NCBI GenBank assembly: GCA_041586615.1
Contig: JBFGZS010000080.1
Coordinates: 1-10,194 of the forward strand
Source: Motiliproteus sp041586615
GTDB lineage: Bacteria > Pseudomonadota > Gammaproteobacteria > Pseudomonadales > Balneatricaceae
Direction: 5' to 3'
Length of the DNA stretch: 10,194 bases
Both the position numbers and the translations under genes were made by a program. Shown here piece after piece: positions 1 to 5,853 of the stretch; the first letter of the stretch is position 1, and the number at the start of each line of letters is the position of its first letter. The notes under the pieces are model-generated. The model did not search any database. It was given only the letters and a program-made list of their open reading frames with translations, and had not been told where the DNA came from.

Positions 1-2
1 CG

Positions 3-446
3 CTGTTATTAGAGGACGGTTTGCGCAGCGCTGACCCGATGTCAGAGGTGCAACGCTGGCGGCTTTTCGCGCCGGTGGCCAACGCCCATCACGACGCGGT
101 GCCGGTCGGGCCGGTGACCAGTGCCCGTCACGGCTCGGCGCGGGTATGCAGTCTGGAGTTCGACCGACCCTTGGACTGGGTAGTGTTTGGGGTCTGGTTG
201 TCGTTGCTGCTAAAATGCCATGGCGAACGCATCCTCCGAGTTAAAGGCATTCTCGACGTGATCAATTCCCCACAGCCCATCGTTATCCATGGTGTGCAGC
301 ACTGCTTGCATGCACCGGTCCACCTGCCAGCCTGGCCCAGTGAGTGTCGTCGTTCCCGTCTCGTCTTTATCGTACGCGACCTGGATATCGAGGCTTTGGA
401 GCGTTCGTTCCGTGCCTTTCTCGCTAACCTGGGGCGGGCTGCATGA
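3..446 (+). CDS. CobW/G3E-family GTPase, C-terminal part (cut by left edge)
   Basis: The reading frame is open to the left edge (leucine codons at 3-11 precede the first possible TTG start at 21), so this is the 3' end of a longer gene. The GTPase domain with its P-loop lies outside the window. What is visible matches a CobW C-terminal domain: 'SLEFDRPLDW', then 'HGERILRVKG', 'IHGVQH', 'HLPAWP' and 'SRLVFIVRDLD', in the order expected for this family. CobW/COG0523 proteins are cytoplasmic GTPases that act as metal chaperones or help insert metals into enzymes; the metal and client here cannot be told. The stop codon overlaps the start of the next gene (ATGA at 443-446), so the two are almost certainly translated together. 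Family assignment is firm; the exact role is unknown. Confidence 0.85.
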   Translation: MLLEDGLRSADPMSEVQRWRLFAPVANAHHDAVPVGPVTSARHGSARVCSLEFDRPLDWVVFGVWLSLLLKCHGERILRVKGILDVINSPQPIVIHGVQHCLHAPVHLPAWPSECRRSRLVFIVRDLDIEALERSFRAFLANLGRAA

Positions 447-1630
447 CCGAGCCGGTGACGCTGCGTGTACTGGGCACCTCGGTAACCCTGCTCGAAGGCA
501 TCCGCCAGCGCGCGGAAGCGGAGCTGGGTATTCGACTGCTGTACCAGATTCACGACATGCAGACGGCCCAACGCATCGCGGTGATGCAACCGGAGAGCTA
601 CGATCTCTATGATCAATGGTTCCACAACGTAGACTTTGTCTGGCCGGCGCGGGCGATCCAGCCCATCGACACATCTCGCATCGCCATGTGGGACGAGATC
701 AATGACTTGCCCAAGCGCGGCCGCCTGCATCCCGATGACCGTCTGGCTACCGGCAGCCTGCCGTGCGATCGCCTGTTTGTGCAGCATGATGGCAGCCTGA
801 GCAGCCAGCCCAGCAACCGTATCAGCATGCTGCCGTTGAGCCACAACGCGGATAGCTTCGCCTATCGCCCAGAGCGGCTGTCGTCTGCGTTAGCGGATCA
901 GCCGGAAAGCTGGGGCTGGCTGCTGGACCAAGGTTGGTGCGGTCACATCGCTCTGCAGAGCGATGCGGCCATAGGTGCGCTGGATGCTGCCATGGCAGTG
1001 CAGGCGCGCGGTCTGATGACGTTCGACAACATTGGCAACTTGCGCCTGGACGAGATTGATCGCTTGGTTGACATTCTGATCGAGTATAAGCGCCACGGTC
1101 ACTTCGCTGCGTTCTGGTCTGACGATCGCGATGCCGGCGCGCTGATGCTCGGCCCCGATGTCCACATCCAGAGCCTATGGTCGCCGACTCTTATGCAACT
1201 GCATCGTGCTGGCGTGCGCTATCGGTTGGCGCAGCCCAAAGAAGGTTACCGCGCCTGGTTCGGCGGACTGTCATTATCGCGTTGTGCCGAGGGGCGGGTG
1301 AAGGATGTCGCCTACGCATACCTGAACTGGTGGCTCGCCGGTTGGCCGGGGGCGGTCATGGCGCGCCAGGGGTTCTACATCTCCAACCCGCTTCGAACGC
1401 GTGACCATCTTACCCCAGCGGAGTGGGACTACTGGTACGCCGGCAAGCCGGCAAGCGAATTGCTGCCGGGCATCGATGGCGAGCCGCTGATTGATGTGGG
1501 CGAGATTCGTGAAGGCGGTGCCTACGCCGAACGCATGGGCTGCATCGGCGTGTGGAACGCGGTCATGGACGAACACAATTACCTGGTGCGGCGCTGGAAC
1601 GATTTCATGAGGTCGCGGCGAGGCTGCTGA
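443..1630 (+). CDS. PotD-like solute-binding protein without a signal peptide
   Basis: The 395-residue protein resembles extracellular solute-binding proteins of the spermidine/putrescine (PotD/PotF) type. The mature-domain pattern begins at once ('TLRVLGTSVTLLEGIRQRA', residues 6-24), followed by 'DLYDQWF', 'AIQPIDTSRI', and late in the protein 'AYLNWWLAGWPGAVMARQG' and 'EWDYWYAGKPA'. Such proteins normally carry a Sec or Tat leader and deliver a ligand to an ABC importer. Here no leader is possible from this reading frame: an in-frame TAA sits at 425-427, only five codons before the ATG at 443. The start overlaps the end of the CobW-type gene by 4 bp, and 'GGGGCGGG' (432-438) may serve as ribosome binding site. 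The product should stay in the cytoplasm and may be a ligand-binding partner of the GTPase rather than a transporter part. The ligand is unknown, and no permease or ATPase gene is in view. Confidence 0.8.
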   Translation: MTEPVTLRVLGTSVTLLEGIRQRAEAELGIRLLYQIHDMQTAQRIAVMQPESYDLYDQWFHNVDFVWPARAIQPIDTSRIAMWDEINDLPKRGRLHPDDRLATGSLPCDRLFVQHDGSLSSQPSNRISMLPLSHNADSFAYRPERLSSALADQPESWGWLLDQGWCGHIALQSDAAIGALDAAMAVQARGLMTFDNIGNLRLDEIDRLVDILIEYKRHGHFAAFWSDDRDAGALMLGPDVHIQSLWSPTLMQLHRAGVRYRLAQPKEGYRAWFGGLSLSRCAEGRVKDVAYAYLNWWLAGWPGAVMARQGFYISNPLRTRDHLTPAEWDYWYAGKPASELLPGIDGEPLIDVGEIREGGAYAERMGCIGVWNAVMDEHNYLVRRWNDFMRSRRGC

Positions 1631-1659
1631 CATGGTTCTTTTATTAATCATGGGTAAAC

Positions 1660-1676
1660 CCCCGGCTATGCCGGGG
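1660..1676. terminator. GC-rich hairpin between convergent genes
   Basis: CCCCGGC-TAT-GCCGGGG forms a perfect 7 bp stem with a 3-base loop. It starts 30 bases after the binding-protein stop and ends 4 bases before the LysR stop codon. On the plus strand it is followed by 'CGGTTCAGTTTTCTG'; on the minus strand by 'GTTTACCC' and then an AT-rich stretch. Neither tail is a perfect T run, but its position between convergent genes fits a two-way terminator. Confidence 0.65.
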
Positions 1677-1680
1677 CGGT

Positions 1681-2664
1681 TCAGTTTTCTGTATCGGAAA
1701 GAGGCAGCATCGAGTCCCTTAATAATTTTCTCAGCCAATGGATGCCGGGATCTTTGTCTTTGCGAATATCCCAAAGCAGGCATAGCTTGAGTGGATTCAC
1801 TTCAAATGGAAGCGAGTATAGCTTCAGGGATGAACCCGGGCAGATAATACTGGCTGCACTTTCTGTGATGCAGGTTATCAGGTTTGTGCCTGGCAATATC
1901 TTCGCCAAGGGCATGATATGAGGGCTCTTCGCGATTACCTTGCGGGTTAACCCCCGCTCTGCGAGCTTTTCGGTGATTAATGATGGCATATCCTCCCGAT
2001 GGGCTAAAACGATATGGGGGTTCTCGATCAGCGCTTCCATAGGCATGGTGTCTTGCGTGCCAAAGTGGTTGGAATCAGCGATGCACCCGATTCGATCCTC
2101 TAACAGCAGCTCATGGTTGGGTCCCTGGGGTATGTAATCCAGTAGGGCGATGACAATGTCCAAGTCGTTGGATTGAAGAACACCGTCTGACTCCTCGATT
2201 CGCGCCAATCTCGTGGGTACTAGATTGAAGCTGACATCCGGCGCGTGTTTTAAAGCATGGTTAATCAAGTGCGGCTGAACTTTTTGATTCATGTAGTCCG
2301 CCAGTCCAATTCTAAATTCGCGATTGGAAGATGCCTGGTCGAAGTCACTGTTGAACGAAATCGCCTGCTCAAAGCACAGCAGCCCTTTCTCTATCGCCGC
2401 ATCTATTTGATTGGCAGTTGGTGTCGGCTCCATTCCTTCAGACGTTTTCACGAAAAGTTCATCGTTAAAAATAGCGCGAAGTTTCTTCAGCGAATGGCTT
2501 ATGGCGGGCTGGCTTAGGCAGAGGGTCTCAGCGGTTTTGGTTAGATGTCTCTCGCGATAGAGCGTATAGAAGATCAACATCAGGTTGAGGTTGGTTCTGT
2601 TTAGCTTTGAGATCAAATTGTCGTCGGGGTTGGAGATCATAAGCACGTGCCTTGAAAGCGTCAT
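1681..2664 (-). CDS. LysR-family transcriptional regulator
   Basis: This 327-residue protein has the standard LysR layout. An N-terminal winged helix-turn-helix includes 'LTKTAETLCLSQPAISHSL' (residues 41-59) and is followed by the 'LFVKTSEGMEPTPTA' block (about 70-84). A co-inducer-binding domain fills the rest. The wording of the HTH region ('LNRTNLNLMLIF', 'SQPAISHSLKKLR') is closest to the NodD/LeuO/NahR-like branch. The start could be the ATG at 2664 or the ATG at 2640; the second has AAGG at a good distance (9 bases) and begins nearer the conserved domain. The gene is divergent from the flavin dehydrogenase at 2876 with about 210 bp between, the classic LysR arrangement, so that gene is its likely target. 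The inducer is unknown; a 2-hydroxyacid such as D-lactate is a reasonable guess. Base composition is visibly poorer in G+C than in the flanking blocks. Confidence 0.92.
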   Translation of the reverse strand: MTLSRHVLMISNPDDNLISKLNRTNLNLMLIFYTLYRERHLTKTAETLCLSQPAISHSLKKLRAIFNDELFVKTSEGMEPTPTANQIDAAIEKGLLCFEQAISFNSDFDQASSNREFRIGLADYMNQKVQPHLINHALKHAPDVSFNLVPTRLARIEESDGVLQSNDLDIVIALLDYIPQGPNHELLLEDRIGCIADSNHFGTQDTMPMEALIENPHIVLAHREDMPSLITEKLAERGLTRKVIAKSPHIMPLAKILPGTNLITCITESAASIICPGSSLKLYSLPFEVNPLKLCLLWDIRKDKDPGIHWLRKLLRDSMLPLSDTEN

Positions 2665-2675
2665 TCACGAAATGA
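2661..2675. promoter_or_regulatory. Inverted repeat over the LysR start codon
   Basis: TCATT-CACGA-AATGA has 5 bp arms and a 5-base spacer, and covers the upstream start codon of the LysR gene (2662-2664). LysR proteins often repress their own gene, so this may be an autoregulatory site. The spacing gives T-N13-A, not the canonical T-N11-A, so support is weak. Confidence 0.25.
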
Positions 2676-2807
2676 ATCTCCAGATAAGAATAAATCATTT
2701 ATCACCGAGATCCGAGCAATCTAGTCTGTTTAGTCATCGTCAATAGCTTCTGCTGAGCGGTATACGGCAAGCGTAATGGTGCAGATGGGAAGTCCCTGTT
2801 CGGAATT

Positions 2808-2836
2808 TCGACATCCCCTGAAGGGATTGCTATATG
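2808..2836 (+). promoter_or_regulatory. Candidate promoter for the flavin dehydrogenase
   Basis: TCGACA (2808-2813, five of six match to TTGACA) is followed by a 17-base spacer and TATATG (2831-2836, four of six match to TATAAT). The -10 is preceded by TGC (2828-2830), an extended -10. Transcription would start near 2843, giving a leader of about 30 bases before the ATG at 2876. Position, spacing and the extended -10 together make this a credible sigma-70 type promoter, though it is only a sequence match. Confidence 0.5.
2813..2827. promoter_or_regulatory. LysR-type operator (T-N11-A palindrome)
   Basis: ATCCC-CTGAA-GGGAT is a perfect 5 bp inverted repeat with a 5-base centre. Its T at 2814 and A at 2826 give the T-N11-A pattern typical of LysR-type regulators. 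It lies in the intergenic region shared with the divergent LysR gene and fills the spacer between the candidate -35 and -10 boxes. A protein bound exactly there would be expected to block polymerase, whereas a typical LysR activation site lies further upstream. Confidence 0.5.
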
Positions 2837-2847
2837 TCCGACTGGAC
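2836..2847. repeat. Short inverted repeat at the predicted transcription start
   Basis: GTCC-GACT-GGAC has 4 bp arms and a 4-base loop. It lies at the predicted start of transcription of the dehydrogenase and could be a second protein site or a small hairpin at the 5' end of the message. It is short enough to be chance. Confidence 0.25.
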
Positions 2848-2875
2848 GCTAACAGAAAAATAATGAGAACAAGAA

Positions 2876-4261
2876 ATGACTGAAAGCAAAGATACGGCAT
2901 TAGCTCTAGCCGCGCTGAAAGATACCTTCGGACAGAGGTTGATCACCTCGGCTGCTGTCAGGCAGCACCACGGGAGCGACGAATCCTGGCATGAACCTTC
3001 CCTGCCGGACGCCGTTCTGATGATTCATACAACCGAAGATGTTGTTACTGCCGTCAAAATTTGCGCGCAATACCGGTTTCCTATTATTCCTTTTGGGGCC
3101 GGCTCATCGGTTGAAGGTCAGGTTATTCCGACCGAGGGGGGGATTTCAATCGATTTCACTGAAATGAATCAGGTCCTGGACGTTCGTGCTGAAGATTTTG
3201 ACGTCACGGTCCAGCCCGGTGTAACCCGCAAACAACTGAACCGATATTTGCGTGATGTGGGTCTGTTCTTTCCCGTAGACCCGGGCGCAGACGCGACTAT
3301 AGGGGGGATGACCGCTACCAGAGCGAGCGGCACCACAAGTGTTCGCTACGGCACCATGCGTGAGAATGTGATTTCGTTGACAGTCGTAACAGCGGAAGGG
3401 GAGGTCGTCAGAACAGCGTCAAGGGCCAGGAAGTCCTCGGCCGGTTACGATCTCACCCGTCTATTTGTTGGGTCTGAAGGCACCCTGGGCATCATTACAG
3501 AGATTACCCTGCGATTGTACCCCATTCCGGAAGCTGTCTCCTCTGCCGTTGTGTCCTTCCCAGATATCGAAGCTGCGGTAAGTGCGGTCGTGACTACCCT
3601 TCAATACGCGGTACCCATTGCCAGAATTGAATTGCTGGATGATCTGGCGATCGATGCCGTCAACAAGTTTATGAAGACAGATCATCCGGTCAAACCTACG
3701 CTATTTCTTGAATTTCAAGGCAGCCAAGCCGCAGTTCGAGAGCAGGCCGAATTAGTCGGTGAGATCTGCGCTGAATTGGGGGGCGGCGACTTTGTATGGA
3801 AAACCCTGAAGGAGGAGAGAAATGCGCTGTGGGAGGCACGCCACAATGGTGCGTTGGCGGCGATGAACCTCAGGCCGGGATGTGAATTATTAGCAACGGA
3901 TGTTTGTGTCCCAATCTCCCGTTTATCGGACGCAATATCCGAGGCAAAGAAAGACCTCAAAGCATGCGGCATCGTGGCACCGCTGATGGGCCATGTCGGT
4001 GATGGTAATTTCCATTTTGCGATTCCCGTCGATCGGAGTAATGAAGCGGAGTTAGAAGCGGTCAAAGACTTCTGCGAGCGTCTTGCCATCAGGGCCATAG
4101 AGGTGGGTGGCACCTGCACTGGCGAACATGGCATCGGGATGGGGAAACAGCCATTCTTGGAGATTGAAATGGGCAGCGGTGTAGGTCTGATGCGGTCAGT
4201 TAAGCAAGCGCTAGATCCCCAGAACATCATGAACCCTGGAAAGATTTTCGGCAGATCATAG
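2876..4261 (+). CDS. FAD-dependent D-lactate/D-2-hydroxyacid dehydrogenase (GlcD/LDHD family)
   Basis: The 461-residue protein belongs to the VAO-type flavoproteins. The FAD-binding half shows 'PFGAGSSVEG' (72-81), 'GGMTATRASGTTSVRYGTM' (143-161) and 'SSAGYDLTRLFVGSEGTLG' (187-205). The C-terminal oxidase half shows 'GHVGDGNFH' (372-380), 'GEHGIGMGK' (from 416) and the usual ending 'LDPQNIMNPGKIF'. Length and motif order match bacterial and mitochondrial D-lactate dehydrogenases (cytochrome- or quinone-linked), which oxidise D-2-hydroxyacids to 2-oxoacids. Glycolate oxidase subunit GlcD is a close relative, but its partners GlcE and GlcF are not here. The SD before the ATG is weak ('AATGAGAACAAGAA'). 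The gene is divergent from the LysR regulator and probably controlled by it. An lldD-like relic follows about 110 bases downstream, which fits a former lactate-use operon. Family homologues also accept branched D-2-hydroxyacids, which would connect it to the bkd genes; that is inference. Confidence 0.88.
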   Translation: MTESKDTALALAALKDTFGQRLITSAAVRQHHGSDESWHEPSLPDAVLMIHTTEDVVTAVKICAQYRFPIIPFGAGSSVEGQVIPTEGGISIDFTEMNQVLDVRAEDFDVTVQPGVTRKQLNRYLRDVGLFFPVDPGADATIGGMTATRASGTTSVRYGTMRENVISLTVVTAEGEVVRTASRARKSSAGYDLTRLFVGSEGTLGIITEITLRLYPIPEAVSSAVVSFPDIEAAVSAVVTTLQYAVPIARIELLDDLAIDAVNKFMKTDHPVKPTLFLEFQGSQAAVREQAELVGEICAELGGGDFVWKTLKEERNALWEARHNGALAAMNLRPGCELLATDVCVPISRLSDAISEAKKDLKACGIVAPLMGHVGDGNFHFAIPVDRSNEAELEAVKDFCERLAIRAIEVGGTCTGEHGIGMGKQPFLEIEMGSGVGLMRSVKQALDPQNIMNPGKIFGRS

Positions 4262-4373
4262 GACTGCGTTCAGTCTGTCAACGCCAGTGGTAATACGCCA
4301 TAAGGGCCGGGAGTCGAGGGTGGCAGTTGTGCCTAAGCCTTGGGTAACGCTTGCTCGGATAAGGATTCATTAG

Positions 4374-4439
4374 ATGAAACTTTCTGCCTGCCGTCATATC
4401 GAGGATCTTCGCGACTTACACCGTAGAACTTCCTATTAA
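4374..4439 (+). pseudogene. Relic of an FMN-dependent L-lactate dehydrogenase start (lldD-like)
   Basis: A perfectly placed Shine-Dalgarno (AAGGA at 4361-4365, 8 bases before the ATG) leads into 21 codons reading 'MKLSACRHIEDLRDLHRR' and then TSY-stop. This resembles the N-terminus of FMN-dependent alpha-hydroxyacid dehydrogenases such as LldD, which typically begin like MKLS..NIEDLR.LA+RR and continue into a YIDGGA block. After the TAA (4437-4439), the same frame gives 'RGIPAYFVD' around 4452-4478, faintly like the next conserved segment, and then stops again at 4485-4487. The rest of a gene of about 380 codons is missing. Its place behind a D-lactate-type dehydrogenase fits a lactate-use operon. 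The similarity is short and judged by eye, so it could instead be a real 21-residue leader peptide or chance. Confidence 0.4.
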
Positions 4440-4479
4440 CCCGGCAACAAAAGAGGCATCCCTGCCTATTTCGTTGATC

Positions 4480-4529
4480 GTCCTTGAAAATCAGGCGAAA
4501 TTTTGCGAACCCCCTTGTTTTTCAAGGAC
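4480..4529. repeat. 11 bp inverted repeat with competing inner hairpin
   Basis: GTCCTTGAAAA (4480-4490) is exactly complementary to TTTTCAAGGAC (4519-4529), with 28 bases between. A second CCTTG at 4513-4517 can pair with the same right arm (CAAGG, 4523-4527) around a T5 loop, so the two stems exclude each other. It lies just beyond the lldD-like relic and about 40 bases before the candidate bkd promoter. It may be a remnant of a lost element, a terminator-like structure or a protein site. Confidence 0.45.
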
Positions 4530-4551
4530 TCGCATTGGCCATTGTCCAATG

Positions 4552-4571
4552 ATGATGCATCCATGCATCAT
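4552..4571. promoter_or_regulatory. Perfect 20-base palindrome upstream of bkd operon
   Basis: ATGATGCAT-CC-ATGCATCAT has perfect 9 bp arms around a 2-base centre. It sits directly upstream of a TGGAATAAT extended -10-like element (4571-4579), where a -35 box would be, and is about 95 bases before the E1 alpha start. This size, symmetry and position are typical of a dimeric repressor or activator operator. I do not recognise the motif as that of a known bkd regulator. Confidence 0.55.
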
Positions 4572-4579
4572 GGAATAAT
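4571..4579 (+). promoter_or_regulatory. Possible extended -10 element for bkd operon
   Basis: TGG followed by AATAAT (five of six match to TATAAT) forms an extended -10 pattern. No good -35 is seen upstream; the 20-base palindrome occupies that place. Transcription would start near 4586 and give a leader of about 80 bases containing two hairpins and the C10 tract. The call is weak because AT-rich matches also occur nearer the gene (TCTAAT at 4642-4647). Confidence 0.3.
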
Positions 4580-4582
4580 GAA

Positions 4583-4598
4583 CGGTATTTTCATACCG
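4583..4598. repeat. Inverted repeat in bkd leader region
   Basis: CGGTAT-TTTC-ATACCG has 6 bp arms and a 4-base loop. Its centre lies 29 bases from the centre of the upstream palindrome and 28.5 bases from that of the next one. It could be a protein site or, if transcribed, an RNA hairpin. Confidence 0.4.
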
Positions 4599-4610
4599 GT
4601 TTAATAGGTT

Positions 4611-4627
4611 GGTAATTCCCAATTACC
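4611..4627. repeat. Inverted repeat running into the C10 tract
   Basis: GGTAATT-CCC-AATTACC has perfect 7 bp arms and a 3-base loop. The last two bases of the right arm are the first two of the ten-C run. It is the third of three regularly spaced palindromes between 4552 and 4627 and lies 38 bases before the E1 alpha start codon. Confidence 0.45.
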
Positions 4628-4635
4628 CCCCCCCC
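4626..4635 (+). repeat. Homopolymer of ten C before the E1 alpha gene
   Basis: Ten consecutive C residues lie 30 bases upstream of the E1 alpha ATG. Runs of this length are prone to slipped-strand change in length. In this place a change would alter leader structure or promoter geometry rather than a reading frame. It is also a place where sequencing often miscounts bases. Confidence 0.8.
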
Positions 4636-4665
4636 TGAAAATCTAATAAATATAAAGAGATTACT

Positions 4666-5853
4666 ATGAATACGGGTACTAATAACCGGGCTATCCACAA
4701 GCTTCAGTTTATCCGTGGCGATGATCTCCAGATTCCCACCTACAAGGTGCTCAAGCAGGACGGGACCCTCTACAAGGGGGCCAAGCTGCCTGAAATGGAC
4801 AAGGACCTCGCCTTACGAATCTACCGCGCCCTGGTGCGCACCCGGGTACTGGACGAGCGCATGCTGGCGTCGCAACGCCAGGGCAGGTTGAGTTTCTACC
4901 TGCAGTCCACCGGCGAAGAAGCCACCACCGTCGGTTTTGCCGCCGCCCTGGACGATGAAGATATGATCATGGCTCAGTACCGTGAGCAGGGAGCCCTGGT
5001 TTACCGCGGTTTCACCCTCGACGAATTTATGAACCAGCTGTTCAGCAACGAGCAGGATTACGGTAAGGGCCGGCAGATGCCGATACACTACGGCTCCACC
5101 AAGCTGCATTACATGACCATCTCCTCACCCCTGGCGACCCAGATACCCCAGGCGACCGGCTACGCCTACGGTCAGAAACTGGCCGGCGACGGCAAGTGCA
5201 CCGTGGCCGTGTTTGGTGAAGGCGCCGCTTCAGAAGGGGACTTCCATGCCGCCCTGAACATGGCCTCGGTACTCAAGGTGCCGGTGGTCTTTTTGTGCCG
5301 CAACAACGGTTATGCCATCTCCACGCCCGCCAGTGAACAGTTTGCTGGCGACGGCATCGCGCCACGGGCGCTGGGCTACGGCATGTACAGCATCCGGGTC
5401 GACGGCAACGATATTCTGGCGGTTTACGCGGCAATGGCCGAGGCCCGAAAAATTGCCGTGGAGCAGAACGAACCGGTTTTGGTTGAAGCCATGAGCTACC
5501 GCCTGGCGGCTCACTCCTCGTCCGACGATCCCTCCGGTTATCGCAGCAATGAGGAGGAAGAAGAGTGGCGCGCCAAGGATCCCTTGCTGCGAATGAAAAA
5601 CTGGTTGCTGGCCCAAAACTTTTGGAGCGAGGAGGAGGACGAGGCATTGTTTGCGGCTGATCGTGCCGAAGTGCTCGCCACCTTAAAGCAGGCAGAGAAA
5701 AGGCCCAGCCCGCAGATCGACGAGCTGATCACCGACGTCTACGATAGCCCGCCGCAACACCTGCAGGAGCAGCTTGCACAGCTCCGGGAACATGTCCGCC
5801 TGTATCCAGAGGCGTATCCCCAGACATCAGGGAGAATGATCGACAATGGCTAA
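4666..5853 (+). CDS. bkdA1: Branched-chain 2-oxoacid dehydrogenase E1 alpha subunit
   Basis: This 395-residue protein is the alpha chain of the thiamine-diphosphate-dependent E1 enzyme, which decarboxylates 2-oxoisovalerate, 2-oxoisocaproate and 2-oxo-3-methylvalerate and passes the acyl group to lipoyl-E2. The ThDP/Mg motif is clear: GEG at 184-186 and NN at 213-214, with 'RNNGYAISTP' following. The substrate loop 'YRLAAHSSSDD' (278-288) matches the YRxGHHSTSDD pattern of branched-chain E1 alpha; the usual GHH is AAH here, a small departure. 'LSFYLQSTGEEA' and 'MPIHYGS' are also typical of this family. The N-terminal arm of about 45 residues before the core is usual for bacterial BkdA1. The ribosome binding site is modest (AAAGAGA, about 6 bases before the ATG). 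It is the first gene of a tight bkd operon and overlaps E1 beta by 8 bp. Confidence 0.95.
   Translation: MNTGTNNRAIHKLQFIRGDDLQIPTYKVLKQDGTLYKGAKLPEMDKDLALRIYRALVRTRVLDERMLASQRQGRLSFYLQSTGEEATTVGFAAALDDEDMIMAQYREQGALVYRGFTLDEFMNQLFSNEQDYGKGRQMPIHYGSTKLHYMTISSPLATQIPQATGYAYGQKLAGDGKCTVAVFGEGAASEGDFHAALNMASVLKVPVVFLCRNNGYAISTPASEQFAGDGIAPRALGYGMYSIRVDGNDILAVYAAMAEARKIAVEQNEPVLVEAMSYRLAAHSSSDDPSGYRSNEEEEEWRAKDPLLRMKNWLLAQNFWSEEEDEALFAADRAEVLATLKQAEKRPSPQIDELITDVYDSPPQHLQEQLAQLREHVRLYPEAYPQTSGRMIDNG

Noticed and set aside
128..844. Minus-strand ORF (238 codons) opposite the CobW and binding-protein genes
   Set aside because: It crosses the junction of two well-supported plus-strand genes and shows no family signature.
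4262..4373. Terminator directly after the flavin dehydrogenase
   Set aside because: Only an imperfect CCTAA/TTGGG pairing near 4332-4344 is seen, with no T run; too weak to call.
4552..4627. CRISPR-like or REP-like array
   Set aside because: The three palindromes differ in sequence and do not repeat one another, so this is neither a CRISPR nor a REP cluster.
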